NCBI RefSeq assembly: GCF_000829445.1
Contig: NZ_JXRQ01000018.1
Coordinates: 62,001-126,000, forward strand
DNA length: 64,000 nucleotides
Direction: 5' to 3'
Origin: Jeotgalibacillus alimentarius
GTDB taxonomy: Bacteria; Bacillota; Bacilli; Bacillales; Jeotgalibacillaceae
Part shown: piece after piece, positions 34,954 to 43,809 of the stretch
Numbering within the stretch: the first letter of the stretch is position 1
Layout: each line of letters begins with the position of its first letter
Made by a program: the position numbers and the translations under genes
Notes under the pieces: model-generated
What the model was told of the DNA's origin: nothing
Databases searched by the model: none
What the model saw: the letters and a program-made list of their open reading frames with translations, nothing else

Positions 34954-35200
34954 CCAACTACCCCTTATCCAATAGGTTATTATTCATTATTATACTCGTT
35001 CATTGTATATTCTCATAATACTTCAGGCGTTTTTTATAAATTAGTGACAGTTGTCATACATACCCGGCAAATAAAGGCTGCAAACGCTTTTTCAGACTAA
35101 TAATTATATAAGACAAATTCAGTCACCTCTTTAATCATTGCCTGAATAATATGATAGCAGTACAATAATAAAAACAGAAACACTTTGAGGTGATACTCGC

Positions 35201-35836
35201 TTGGATACATTCGATTACAAAGATAAAAGAGAAGAATTTTGGAATGCCGTTACACATGGGGCCGGTTTTTTGCTGTCAATCCCTGCTTTAGTGATGATTA
35301 TTCTTGCAGCAGTTGAAAGAGGAACTGCATGGCATATTGTCAGTTTTGCAATTTTTGGTTCGACGATGCTCATTTTGTATCTCTGCTCAACACTTCTGCA
35401 CAGTGTAAGAACTGAAAAACTAAAACGCTTTTTTGCTATACTTGATCATTCAGCTATCTATCTGCTAATCGCAGGTACTTACACACCATTTGTACTGGTT
35501 ACAATCAGGGATCCGCTCGGCTGGACGATATTTGGTCTTGTCTGGGGACTTGCTGTAGCAGGCATCGTATTCAAATGTTATTTTGTAGACCGGTATCAGA
35601 TTATATCTACACTATTTTATGTTCTGATGGGCTGGTTAATCATTATCGCAGCCGTTCCGCTCTATAATGAACTCTCACCTGCAGGATTTGGTCTCCTTCT
35701 GACAGGCGGATTATTTTATTCAGTTGGTGCAATATTTTATGTATGGAGAAAGATCCCATATAACCATGCGATCTGGCATTTGTTTGTCATAGCAGGAAGT
35801 GCATTTATGTATTTCTGCGTTTACTTCTACGCATAA
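35201..35836 (+). CDS. yplQ: Hemolysin III / TrhA-family membrane protein
   Basis: A 211-residue protein with seven membrane segments. The family signature is NAVTHGAGFLLS near the N-terminus, followed by STLLHS (about 67-72) and LDHSAIYLLIAGTYTPF (about 82-98), and the C-terminal HAIWHLFV (about 190). The conserved Asp and His residues suggest a metal-dependent hydrolase as in the PAQR superfamily; in bacteria it affects membrane fluidity. The start is a TTG with GAGGTGA 8 bases upstream. B. subtilis YplQ is the counterpart. Confidence 0.92.
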   Translation: MDTFDYKDKREEFWNAVTHGAGFLLSIPALVMIILAAVERGTAWHIVSFAIFGSTMLILYLCSTLLHSVRTEKLKRFFAILDHSAIYLLIAGTYTPFVLVTIRDPLGWTIFGLVWGLAVAGIVFKCYFVDRYQIISTLFYVLMGWLIIIAAVPLYNELSPAGFGLLLTGGLFYSVGAIFYVWRKIPYNHAIWHLFVIAGSAFMYFCVYFYA

Positions 35837-35872
35837 AAAACAGGAAAGCGTTCATCCGCTTTCCTGTTTTTT
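35836..35872. terminator. Bidirectional terminator between hlyIII and dfrA
   Basis: AAACAGGAAAGCG and CGCTTTCCTGTTT form a perfect 13-bp stem with A/T runs on both sides, between converging genes. Confidence 0.92.
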
Positions 35873-35937
35873 ATTATTTTATTGCCTGCTACTGATCTGA
35901 GTGTCGTTGTATAACCACATTTTATTATTTTCAGGAT

Positions 35938-36420
35938 TTATATTCTTTCGTATACTCTGTATTCATAAACATACGGATTCTGGTCATTTTGATTACCTCT
36001 TTTATTTGACACGAGTTTCCAATCATCAGATGAATAGGCAGGAAAGTAAGTATCGCCTTCAAATTCTTCATGAATAAGCGTAATATATAGTCTGTCCGCT
36101 TTTTCAAGCGCCAATTTATATATCTCTCCCCCTCCAATGACGAATCCTTCTTCATCTTCATTCAGCAGTTTTAACCCCTCAACAAGATCGTGTACCACGA
36201 TAGCACCGTCACGGGACCATTCCTTGTTACTTGTCAGAACTATATTTCTTCTGTTTTTTAATGGTCCATTCATTGACTCAAACGTTTTTCTGCCCATCAG
36301 GATACTGTGCCCAGAGGTCACTCTCTGAAAATATTTGAGATCGTCCGGTAAGTTCCACGGCATATCACCATTTTTTCCGATCACACGATTAAGGTCATGA
36401 GCACTGATCATAGAAATCAA
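35938..36420 (-). CDS. dfrA: Dihydrofolate reductase
   Basis: DHFR (160 aa) reduces dihydrofolate with NADPH, regenerating the folate consumed by thymidylate synthase. Motifs: NRVIGKNGDMPWNLPDDLKYF (about 11-31, with the active-site Asp), MGRKTFESM (about 42) and IGGGEIYKLAL (about 95). The start is a TTG with AGGAGG 8 bases before it, a perfect spacing. It follows thyA by 12 bases, the thyA-dfrA pair of Bacillales. No trimethoprim-resistance change was looked for. Confidence 0.96.
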   Translation of the reverse strand: MISMISAHDLNRVIGKNGDMPWNLPDDLKYFQRVTSGHSILMGRKTFESMNGPLKNRRNIVLTSNKEWSRDGAIVVHDLVEGLKLLNEDEEGFVIGGGEIYKLALEKADRLYITLIHEEFEGDTYFPAYSSDDWKLVSNKRGNQNDQNPYVYEYRVYERI

Positions 36421-36432
36421 ATATAACTCCTC

Positions 36433-37374
36433 CTAAACTGCCACAGGTGCTTTAATAGCAGGATGTGGATGATAATTTTCAATCTTAATGTCATCAGGTG
36501 TTAAATCGTATATTGACTTTTCGGAGTTGCTACTAAGTATTGGACTATCTTTAAAATCCCTGACGAGCTGTGTTTTTACCTGTTCAACATGATTTGAGTA
36601 AATATGCGCGTCACCAATCGTGTGAATAAATTCTCCGACCGCTAATCCGCATTCATTTGCAATCAGATGGGTCAGTAAAGCATAACTTGCTATGTTAAAT
36701 GGAATGCCGAGAAATAAGTCGCCGCTTCTCTGATATAACTGGCATGACAGTTTACCATCAGCTACGTAAAACTGAAAAAGTGTGTGACACGGCGGAAGTG
36801 CCATAGTTGGTACATCTTCAGGATTCCAGGCACTGACGATATGCCTTCTTGAATCCGGAGAATGCCTGATAGAATGAATGACGTCCTGAAGCTGATCAAT
36901 TGTTTCACCATTTGATTTCTTCCAGTTGCGCCACTGCTTGCCATACACTGATCCGAGATCACCGAATTTATCTGCAAAAGATTGATCCTGAAGGATTTTA
37001 TCCTGAAAAATTTTCATTTGCTCCTGATATTGTTCCCTGAACGCTTCATCTTCAAGTGATCTTAAACCAAAATCAGTCATATCAGGCCCTGAGTAATCAC
37101 TTGATTCTATCCAGTTCTTAAATGCCCATTCATCCCATATATGATTATTGTGTTCTAAGAGGTATTTGATATTTGTTTCCCCTTTTATAAACCAAAGCAG
37201 TTCACTGACAATCAGCTTAAAGGGCACCCGCTTGGTAGTAACGAGTGGGAAACCTTCCTGCAGATCAAAGCGCATCTGATGTCCAAACAGACTGATTGTA
37301 CCCGTACCTGTGCGGTCACTCTTACTGGTTCCTTCTTTTAATACTTTTTCAAGCAGTTCATGATATTGTTTCAT
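36433..37374 (-). CDS. thyA: Thymidylate synthase
   Basis: ThyA (313 aa) methylates dUMP with methylene-THF. The catalytic Cys is in [11 protein letters not shown] (about 192), with [10 protein letters not shown] (about 172), [17 protein letters not shown] (about 210) and the dUMP-binding HIYSNH. A typical 50-residue insertion (about 85-140) marks it as the B. subtilis ThyB/Staphylococcus size class. Near residue 270 the segment [12 protein letters not shown] replaces the more usual PLPKLNLNPEVK and is encoded by copy 2 of a 34-bp repeat. GGAGGG precedes the ATG. Confidence 0.96.
   Translation of the reverse strand: MKQYHELLEKVLKEGTSKSDRTGTGTISLFGHQMRFDLQEGFPLVTTKRVPFKLIVSELLWFIKGETNIKYLLEHNNHIWDEWAFKNWIESSDYSGPDMTDFGLRSLEDEAFREQYQEQMKIFQDKILQDQSFADKFGDLGSVYGKQWRNWKKSNGETIDQLQDVIHSIRHSPDSRRHIVSAWNPEDVPTMALPPCHTLFQFYVADGKLSCQLYQRSGDLFLGIPFNIASYALLTHLIANECGLAVGEFIHTIGDAHIYSNHVEQVKTQLVRDFKDSPILSSNSEKSIYDLTPDDIKIENYHPHPAIKAPVAV
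36519..36552 (-). repeat. 34-bp repeat, copy 2 (inside thyA)
   Basis: Same TTTCGGAGTTGCTACTAAGT 20-mer, six-base gap and CTATCTTT as at 30716-30749, in the same orientation. It is in frame and encodes [11 protein letters not shown] of ThyA. Confidence 0.85.
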
Positions 37375-37406
37375 TTAATTGCCCTCCGTTTTATGCTGAT
37401 GTAAAT

Positions 37407-37431
37407 AAAAAGCTGGCATCAGCCAGCTTTT
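37407..37431 (-). terminator. Terminator behind the small membrane peptide gene
   Basis: AAAAGCTGGC and GCCAGCTTTT form a 10-bp stem directly beyond the stop codon at 37434-37436; U run on the minus strand. Confidence 0.85.
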
Positions 37432-37433
37432 AA

Positions 37434-37508
37434 TCATTCAGCAAATTGTAAATACACAAAGTATGCAAGCATTAATAAAAATCCGATTGAAATCATAATT
37501 TCTTCCAC
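37434..37508 (-). CDS. Very small single-pass membrane peptide (24 aa)
   Basis: A GTG start with AGGAGG 8 bases upstream begins MEEIMISIGFLLMLAYFVYL, followed by QFAE and a TGA stop. A strong terminator follows at once. The hydrophobic stretch of about 16-18 residues would span a membrane, with acidic residues at both ends. I do not recognise it. The combination of ideal ribosome site, complete frame and its own terminator makes it a probable gene. It lies just upstream of thyA but ends in a terminator, so it is probably transcribed on its own. Confidence 0.65.
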   Translation of the reverse strand: MEEIMISIGFLLMLAYFVYLQFAE

Positions 37509-37642
37509 TGTCGTAACCTCCTGTTCAGTGAACATTTTTAGAAAACTGAAGCTTTTCTTTTCGTATTCTAGTATAATTGATTTAACTTTATCAGTCCATA
37601 ACAGATTGATCTACACCTCAGTGATGAAAGGAATAGATACGC

Positions 37643-38218
37643 ATGCCTAACTGGATTAAAAAGTCTTTTGTCATTTTAATTTCAATCCTGACGTTTGGTA
37701 TGATCTCACCGCAGGATCTGCTCGCAGGAAATAATCAGAAAACAGATGAACAGCAGTTTGCTACTGACCACCTGGAAATTACGCCTTTACCGGCACTCAA
37801 TAAAGAGCAGACCGCAGAGCAATTAATTTCACAGGCTAAAGAAATTACGGCCACAAAACTCGGGGAAAGAATCCTCCCGAGAATTGAATCTGACTTTGAA
37901 TCTGAAGTAATACCAAAAATAGAAGAAATTATTATGGATCTTTTTGATACATACCCGGAGGAAGAAATCACTGATTTGGCCATCTCTCCGGTTGTTGGAA
38001 AAGGTGATGGAGAAAGAATCTTTCATATAATGGACACAAAATCAAATGATGAAATTCTTTATTTTCATGTAAGAAAAGACCGTCCACCTCTTGAAGGGTA
38101 CAGCTTCAATTTCCATTATCATTCAGCAGAAGACGGTTTTGAAACACATCATGAATTAGCAGAGATTTATTGGGGGAAAGATACACCTGCCAGGTTCGGC
38201 TCTGAACAGGTTCATTAA
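37643..38218 (+). CDS. ypjP: YpjP-family exported protein
   Basis: A 191-residue protein matching B. subtilis YpjP in size and position (next to thyA). The N-terminal hydrophobic segment (about 8-26, FVILISILTFGMISP) looks like a signal peptide or membrane anchor. The C-terminal part (FHVRKDRPPLEGYSFNFHYH, split across about 138-158) is rich in aromatic and His residues. The molecular function is unknown. AAAGGAAT precedes the ATG. It converges on ypiP with a shared hairpin. Confidence 0.82.
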   Translation: MPNWIKKSFVILISILTFGMISPQDLLAGNNQKTDEQQFATDHLEITPLPALNKEQTAEQLISQAKEITATKLGERILPRIESDFESEVIPKIEEIIMDLFDTYPEEEITDLAISPVVGKGDGERIFHIMDTKSNDEILYFHVRKDRPPLEGYSFNFHYHSAEDGFETHHELAEIYWGKDTPARFGSEQVH

Positions 38219-38224
38219 AATATT

Positions 38225-38265
38225 AAAGGCTGAAACATCCGTTTAATAGCGGTGTTTCAGCCTTT
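38225..38265. terminator. Bidirectional terminator between ypjP and ypiP
   Basis: AAAGGCTGAAACA and TGTTTCAGCCTTT form a perfect 13-bp stem; it overlaps the ypiP stop codon. Confidence 0.88.
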
Positions 38266-39030
38266 ATTTATGATCCCGTAATGCTGCTTTGTCGACTGTC
38301 TGATCAGTTGAGTAAAGCCAAACGCCAAAAAACGGTGAGATCTGAAATGATCTTTTAACATTACCTTTTTTCTCGCTACTCTTTCCGCTTCGTTAATCGC
38401 ATTTGACAGATTTTCATCCTGTATATATGCCAGCTTTTTTAATGGCGAAATCCCTTCTGATTCAATCGTTTCGGTAAACATTGGATCAAAATATACGACA
38501 TCATAGCTGTTATCAGGACAGGATTGTAAAAAAGTAAAAGCGTCCGCATGAAACAATTTGATTTGTCTCATTGCCCGGTTAATATCCTCAGATTTATGGG
38601 CAAACGTTTTTAACCCCTGTCCTGTAATAAATGCAATTTCTTTTCTGGCCTCAATAGCCGTCACTGGATGATTGCAATACCATGAAGCTACAAGGGCATC
38701 AGATGCAATACCTGCTGTACAGTCAAGAAATAGATCATCAGGAGACAGATCCGCTGCCTGTATCAGCGGATCTGCCTCTCCATTCATCATTCTTTTTATC
38801 CGGAATGAAGCTGAATTGGGGTGATAGAAGAAAGGTTCACCCCCATCAACAGTAAAGTACTCAAATCTGGTATCTCCTGCGATCAGCATAGCATCCCGGT
38901 AGACTTCCTGCAGAGTGGAAATGGATCTTTTATTTCTGTCAACCACCTGAGCATCACTGAAATACTCAGATGCGATCTTAAGATTTGAGAAAGACCCTGC
39001 ACCGGGCCTGCCTGATGTTGTAATGATCAC
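38257..39030 (-). CDS. ypiP: Class I SAM-dependent methyltransferase, YpiP-like
   Basis: A 257-residue protein with a Rossmann methyltransferase fold. The SAM-binding motif I is FLDCTAGIASDALVAS (about 96-111), the acidic loop IEARKE is motif II (about 121), and VVYFDPMFTET (about 176) resembles the catalytic N/DPPY-type motif of RsmJ-like 16S rRNA methyltransferases. The substrate is unknown, possibly rRNA. The start is a GTG with AGGAT upstream. It follows brxA by 9 bases and is probably co-transcribed with it. Confidence 0.83.
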   Translation of the reverse strand: MIITTSGRPGAGSFSNLKIASEYFSDAQVVDRNKRSISTLQEVYRDAMLIAGDTRFEYFTVDGGEPFFYHPNSASFRIKRMMNGEADPLIQAADLSPDDLFLDCTAGIASDALVASWYCNHPVTAIEARKEIAFITGQGLKTFAHKSEDINRAMRQIKLFHADAFTFLQSCPDNSYDVVYFDPMFTETIESEGISPLKKLAYIQDENLSNAINEAERVARKKVMLKDHFRSHRFLAFGFTQLIRQSTKQHYGIINKG

Positions 39031-39039
39031 TGAATAATC

Positions 39040-39474
39040 CTAGCAGTGCTGATCCATCGCAGATTTCAGATTATCCACAATTTCCTCAACTTCATGATCT
39101 TCAATTTCTTCACGTGGAATAAAATGTACAACTTCATTATCCCTTAAAAGGAGTATTGATGGTGACGATGGTTCAAGGTCCGGGAACTGAGCACGCATTT
39201 TTGCTGTAGCTTCTTTATCCTGACCTGCAAATACTGTAACGAGATGGTCCGGCTCTTTGTCATGTGTGATTAAAGCCTGAGTGACTGCGGGACGCGCCAA
39301 TCCTGCTGCACACCCGCAAACTGAATTAACGACTACAAGAGAAGTTCCTTTTGACTCTTCTAAGAAAGATTCTACTTCTTCTTCCGTTCTAAGTTCCTGA
39401 AACCCTGCCTGCGTGAGTTCCTGTCTCATTGGTTTAACCAGTTGTCTCATATACTCTTCATATGCCATTGACAT
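39040..39474 (-). CDS. brxA: Bacilliredoxin BrxA/BrxB family
   Basis: A 144-residue thioredoxin-like protein that removes bacillithiol from S-bacillithiolated proteins. The CGC active site is in VNSVCGCAAGLARP (about 53-55), characteristic of the YphP/YqiW (BrxA/BrxB) family. It implies that the organism makes bacillithiol. GGAGG precedes the ATG. It sits between ypgR, to which it is nearly joined (one-base gap), and ypiP. Confidence 0.93.
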   Translation of the reverse strand: MSMAYEEYMRQLVKPMRQELTQAGFQELRTEEEVESFLEESKGTSLVVVNSVCGCAAGLARPAVTQALITHDKEPDHLVTVFAGQDKEATAKMRAQFPDLEPSSPSILLLRDNEVVHFIPREEIEDHEVEEIVDNLKSAMDQHC

Positions 39475-39475
39475 G

Positions 39476-40615
39476 TTATTTTTCCTCCATTCTTTGCTTT
39501 CTGGCTTCTGTCATCTGCTTCCAAACAGAGCCTTTTGCTTCCTGTCCTCCGGAAATTCTTTCAATCGCCATTTTAATTTGCAGTTTCACTTCAAATTCAG
39601 GGTCATCTTCTGCAGCTTTTAACGCATCAAGTGATTCAGTTGTTCCTGCTTCATATAGGAACATTGCTGCTCTCCAGCGGACAAGCTTATTTTTATCAGA
39701 TAGAGCTTTCATCATTTCGCCCTCTGCATCAGGGAATCCTAGATCTGACAAACAGTCGCCGGCAGTTCTTCTGACAGAAGCATTTTTATCGTTCAGCCCT
39801 TTATATAATGAGGGAAGAACTTCTTCGTCTTCAATCATACCGAGGTATACGACTGCAAGTCTTCTGACTGATACTTTTTCATCATCAAGTGCTACATTCA
39901 GCATCGGGATATCATCTGTAACGGGCTCAGGAATCTGTTCGAGCAGCTGGTACCTTTCCTGCCACGTTTCACAGTTTCTTAACGTGTCAGCGGAGATCTT
40001 TTTCAGCTCCCTGCTCTTAATAGGCGTATCTCCTGCTTCCCTTGACGCTTCAACAATCGCCTGCACTCTGCTCGATGGATAAGATGCGAGAATTTCATCG
40101 GTTACTTCTTCAGCTATTTTATCCAGATCTCCATAACGGATGCCAAAATCTTTCCACTTTCTTTGAAGGACAACGTTATCGCCTTCAAGCTGTGCATCGC
40201 TCATTGCCTGGGCAAAATAATCTGGCAAGCCATAACGTTTCTCTTCATCACCAGTGAGTAATTTTATCTGAAGAGGAATTCCTTTGAATTGAAGAACCTG
40301 AACATTTACTTCTCCAAAATGTTCATCAGCCTTTTCTTCAATTTCCTCTTCCTCTGTATTTTCGCCAAATACAGCGCGCACTTCCGGCAGGACTGCCTCC
40401 CAGTCCGCTTTGGGGTGACGCTCAACTGCCAGGAAATCAGCTACGTGGTAGATTCCCTTCACCCCATCAATTTCAAGCAATTGTTTAATTTTCAAAGGGG
40501 CATTTGCCGCATCATCTTTTTTATAATTATTACTTTTACCGCCTGCAAGTGCCTCATCTACAATGACCTTCATTGTATTAGGACTCGGCGTAGGTTCGAT
40601 TGATAATATTTTCAA
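39476..40615 (-). CDS. ypgR: YpgR-like protein: Nfu N-terminal-type domain plus HEAT repeats
   Basis: A 379-residue conserved protein. The N-terminal domain (about 1-75) is of the Nfu/NifU-N type (LKILSIEPTPSPNTMKVIVDEAL and GVKGIYHVADFLAVERHP). The C-terminal part (about 225-360) contains HEAT-type repeats with recurring VRRLAVVYLG, VRRTAGDCLS and VRWRAAMFLY. In B. subtilis the homologue sits beside brxA (yphP), as here. The role may be in iron-sulfur or redox protein handling; this is inference. The TTG start has GGAGGG 6 bases upstream; an ATG 12 codons earlier lacks a ribosome site. Confidence 0.85.
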   Translation of the reverse strand: MKILSIEPTPSPNTMKVIVDEALAGGKSNNYKKDDAANAPLKIKQLLEIDGVKGIYHVADFLAVERHPKADWEAVLPEVRAVFGENTEEEEIEEKADEHFGEVNVQVLQFKGIPLQIKLLTGDEEKRYGLPDYFAQAMSDAQLEGDNVVLQRKWKDFGIRYGDLDKIAEEVTDEILASYPSSRVQAIVEASREAGDTPIKSRELKKISADTLRNCETWQERYQLLEQIPEPVTDDIPMLNVALDDEKVSVRRLAVVYLGMIEDEEVLPSLYKGLNDKNASVRRTAGDCLSDLGFPDAEGEMMKALSDKNKLVRWRAAMFLYEAGTTESLDALKAAEDDPEFEVKLQIKMAIERISGGQEAKGSVWKQMTEARKQRMEEK

Positions 40616-40687
40616 CGTAATCCCTCCGGTTTTTGCCAATTCTAGTTGCATTGTATCATAATAGATTTTTCAGTTGAAGAAATGGGC

Positions 40688-42568
40688 TTACTCAGCATAT
40701 TCAGAAAGGTAGCTCCATCGCTCAATTAGTTCTTCAAGCTTTTGATTAAGTGTATCAAGCTCTTCATTAATCTCTTCTGCTCTCATATAATCGCTGCCGG
40801 TTTCATTTAATTCAAGTTCGAGGGTTTCTATCTTCATCTCTGTTTCTTCTATCGTAGAAGTAATTGTTTCCCACTCAAGTTTCTCTTTGTACGATAATCT
40901 TGTTTTCTCTTTCGCTTCACCAGCAGGTTTCTCTTCAGACTTCCTATTGGGTGTTTCCTGAGTTTTTTCCAGATTTGATGAGAATTTTTTTTCAAGATAA
41001 GTCGAATAATCATCAAGTGTGATATCAGGTGTTTCCGACCGATTCAGGATGATCAGTTTTTCTGCAGTTTTATCCAGGAAGTATCTGTCGTGGGAAACAG
41101 TAATAACGACCCCTTTAAATCCTTCAAGAAAATTTTCAAGAACGGTCAGTGTTTGTGTATCAAGATCATTAGTTGGCTCGTCTAACATCAGAACATTTGG
41201 CTGCTTCATCAATAATTTTAATAAGAACAGTCTTCTCTTTTCTCCGCCGGACAGCTTATATATCGGTGTTCCATGAACTTCAGGAGGAAATAAGAACTGT
41301 TCAAGGATCTGGGATGGTGAAACTGTACCGTCAGCGGTCTCAATCGCCTCAGCTGATTCACGTATATATTCAATCATTCGCATTGTCTGATCCATCTCTT
41401 CGATTTCCTGGGAAAAATAACCGATCTTTACTGTTTGTCCGATGTCTACACTGCCGCTGTCAGGTTTGATCCTCCCTGCTATCATGTTCATTAATGTTGA
41501 TTTCCCGCTTCCGTTCGACCCGACAATGCCAATTCTGTCTCCGGGTGTCACAAGCAGACTGAAATCTTTGAATAACACCTGATCATACTTTTTAGTTACT
41601 CCCTTCAGCTCTATCACTTGTTTACCAAGCCTGCTGCTGAGAGATCCAATGTTCAGTTCAGATTCTTCCTGGTTTCCAACAGATTTTTCAAGTATCTCAA
41701 ACCGCTGGATTCTCGCTTTTTGTTTCGTCGTTCTCGCTTTAGCTCCTTTTCTCATCCAGGCCAGTTCATTTTTATAGAGATTATTCTTTTTTCTTTCTTC
41801 AGAAGCCTGCTGCTCTTCACGTTCAGCTTTTGCTTCGATAAATTGCTGATAATTCCCTTTATATTTATATGCTTTTCCTTTTTCAAGCTCCAGCATGGAA
41901 TTAGATACCTGGTCAATAAAATAACGGTCGTGTGATACGAATAAAATCGCTCCACTGTACTTTTGTAAGTATTGACCAAGCCAAAGTATCGCTTCATAGT
42001 CAAGATGGTTCGTAGGCTCATCCAGCAGCAGAAGATCCGGTTCCTCAAGCAGCACCTGAGCCAGTGCCACTCTCTTTTTCTGACCACCGGACAACTGACT
42101 GATTTTCATTTCAGTCTGATTCATACCAAGTTTTGATAAAACCGCTTTTGCTTTTGACGCAGCATCCCACGCATTATTTTCATCCATCTTCTGCTGAATG
42201 CTGAGCATTCTCTCTTGAATTTGATCCGATTCGGGATTTTTCTCGAATTCGTTCATGATCTGTTGATACTGGTTCATCAGCTTTGTGATTTCAGCATCAC
42301 TTTCAAATACCGTTTCCATCACCGTTAAATGTTCATTCAGGTCCGGTTCCTGGTCCAGCAGCTTAATCGTATAATTTTTCGGGTATTCAATTTCACCGGC
42401 GTCAGCGTATTCTAGGCCGGCAATCATTTTCATCAATGTGGATTTACCTGTTCCATTGACACCGATCAGACCGATTTTATCAGTATCAGTAATTGTGAAT
42501 GACAAATCCTGAAACAGACTTTTTTCCCCGTACGCTTTTTGCACATTTAAAACTTTACACTGCTTCAT
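40688..42568 (-). CDS. ABC-F family ATPase (YfmR/Uup type)
   Basis: A 626-residue soluble protein with two ABC ATPase domains. Walker A motifs are GVNGTGKST (about 37) and GSNGSGKST (about 348); signatures are LSGGQKKRV and LSGGEKRRL; both Walker B motifs end in DEPTN. The linker (about 240-310) and a C-terminal coiled coil (about 560-626) place it in the Uup/YfmR branch, which binds ribosomes and resolves stalling, rather than an antibiotic-resistance branch. Its start overlaps the ypgQ stop (ATGA). Confidence 0.93.
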   Translation of the reverse strand: MKQCKVLNVQKAYGEKSLFQDLSFTITDTDKIGLIGVNGTGKSTLMKMIAGLEYADAGEIEYPKNYTIKLLDQEPDLNEHLTVMETVFESDAEITKLMNQYQQIMNEFEKNPESDQIQERMLSIQQKMDENNAWDAASKAKAVLSKLGMNQTEMKISQLSGGQKKRVALAQVLLEEPDLLLLDEPTNHLDYEAILWLGQYLQKYSGAILFVSHDRYFIDQVSNSMLELEKGKAYKYKGNYQQFIEAKAEREEQQASEERKKNNLYKNELAWMRKGAKARTTKQKARIQRFEILEKSVGNQEESELNIGSLSSRLGKQVIELKGVTKKYDQVLFKDFSLLVTPGDRIGIVGSNGSGKSTLMNMIAGRIKPDSGSVDIGQTVKIGYFSQEIEEMDQTMRMIEYIRESAEAIETADGTVSPSQILEQFLFPPEVHGTPIYKLSGGEKRRLFLLKLLMKQPNVLMLDEPTNDLDTQTLTVLENFLEGFKGVVITVSHDRYFLDKTAEKLIILNRSETPDITLDDYSTYLEKKFSSNLEKTQETPNRKSEEKPAGEAKEKTRLSYKEKLEWETITSTIEETEMKIETLELELNETGSDYMRAEEINEELDTLNQKLEELIERWSYLSEYAE

Positions 42569-43179
42569 TTCTTACCATTCCATTCGTTTAGAAATTGATC
42601 TTTAAATTGCTCTAAGAATCTGTGCCTCTCAAGTGCAATTTTGTAGCCTGTTTTCGTATTTATCGTATCTTTCAGTTTTAATAGCTTTTTGTCAAAATGA
42701 TCAAGGACTGATGGTTCACCGCTCTTCACGCTGTAAAGCTTTTGACCGCCGGCGCCCCCATATGTAAATGCACGCGCTGCACCTATTGCGCCAATTGCAT
42801 CAAGCCTGTCAGCATCCGCGACAATTTGACTCTCAATTCCTCCCTGGAATAGATCTCTGTTCCGGAAGCTGACAGCTTTAATTTGCGGAATCAGATAATC
42901 TGTTTCGTCAGGGGAAAATTCTAGCAGGCTGATCATTGTATTCAGGAAGTCAGCTGCCTCTTCAGTACTGGGATGCAGTTTATCGTCACCTGCATCATGA
43001 AATAGCGAGATCAGTTCAACTAATTCTTTCTGCTGAACCCCTTCTATCTCTGCAATTTTCAGTGCCAGATTTTTCACTCTGAGGATATGATCCCATCCAT
43101 GGCCCGTCCTGTCCTCACTGTGAAATAAATACATTTGCTGCTCGGCTTTTATTAATTGATGATGGGATATATTGATCAA
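42565..43179 (-). CDS. ypgQ: HD-domain phosphohydrolase, YpgQ-like
   Basis: A 204-residue HD-superfamily protein. Metal ligands are visible as HGWDH (about 27-31), LFHDAGDDK (about 59) and ADADRLDAIGAIG (about 122-134). B. subtilis YpgQ hydrolyses (d)NTPs to nucleoside and triphosphate or similar products in vitro; the cellular role is unclear. The start is a TTG with GGAGGT 9 bases upstream and overlaps the previous gene by 4 bases. It forms a tight three-gene run with 43176-43676 and the ABC-F gene. Confidence 0.88.
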   Translation of the reverse strand: MINISHHQLIKAEQQMYLFHSEDRTGHGWDHILRVKNLALKIAEIEGVQQKELVELISLFHDAGDDKLHPSTEEAADFLNTMISLLEFSPDETDYLIPQIKAVSFRNRDLFQGGIESQIVADADRLDAIGAIGAARAFTYGGAGGQKLYSVKSGEPSVLDHFDKKLLKLKDTINTKTGYKIALERHRFLEQFKDQFLNEWNGKK

Positions 43180-43676
43180 CGTTCTGTTACCTCCAGTAAA
43201 TCGAGGGTTTCGATAACGAAGTAAACCATATCTTCAATATCTCTCAGCATATCTTCTGTAATGGTTCTCTCAAAACGGACGACTGCCTCACAGAAATCAG
43301 GATTTCTCGTCGAGGTAACCTTCCTTATATCATAACATCTGTTTTCTCCCCACTGGTTAGAGAGCACACTTAATTCAGGTTCAGTCCAATCATCACCATA
43401 TTTTCTGAAAATAATAGAAATGGCTGCCCCTGCTTCACTCTCATTATTGCCAGGCAGTAATTCTGCTGCCAGTTTTTTCAGGTCTGCATACAGATTCATA
43501 TCAGCTTCAAATCCATTTTCTTTCACATGAAAAGTTATATTAAAACTGCGGCATAAGGTTGCAATATCGACCTGATCTGTACGTGAAGTGATTTTAATCG
43601 TACCATCGAGATCCCGATCATAAACTGTACCTTCCAATACAGTTTTTAAGTTATCAAAAGCTGTTGGATCAAACAT
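43176..43676 (-). CDS. Conserved protein of unknown function (166 aa)
   Basis: I do not recognise this protein family. It has 166 residues, no membrane segment and no signal peptide. Two Cys (about residues 45 and 121) are not in a CxxC arrangement. The C-terminal ERTITEDMLRDIEDMVYFVIETLDLL is probably a long helix. GGGAGG lies 5 bases before the ATG, so I discard ten extra upstream codons. It overlaps ypgQ by 4 bases and opens that three-gene run, so its job is likely linked to nucleotide or ribosome maintenance. Confidence 0.7.
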   Translation of the reverse strand: MFDPTAFDNLKTVLEGTVYDRDLDGTIKITSRTDQVDIATLCRSFNITFHVKENGFEADMNLYADLKKLAAELLPGNNESEAGAAISIIFRKYGDDWTEPELSVLSNQWGENRCYDIRKVTSTRNPDFCEAVVRFERTITEDMLRDIEDMVYFVIETLDLLEVTER

Positions 43677-43763
43677 AGTACCTCCCGCATTCTTTTTCGT
43701 CATCATAGCATATTCAACCTGCTAAGAGCGATGATATGAGTGCCCGATAATAGTCAGCCTTAA

Positions 43764-43799
43764 AAAGCAAAAGCATCCATCACAGGATGCTTTTGCTTT
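43764..43799 (-). terminator. Terminator of fhs
   Basis: A perfect 15-bp inverted repeat, AAAGCAAAAGCATCC with its complement, around a six-base loop just beyond the fhs stop codon. Confidence 0.88.
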
Positions 43800-43809
43800 A
43801 CTGAACATG

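Noticed and set aside
35079-35094. Possible catabolite-responsive element (TGCAAACGCTTTTTCA)
   Set aside because: The symmetric match needs two extra bases compared with the 14-base consensus; not convincing upstream of degV or hlyIII.
39462-40082. 206-codon plus-strand ORF
   Set aside because: Antisense shadow of ypgR; Ser-rich with no family similarity.
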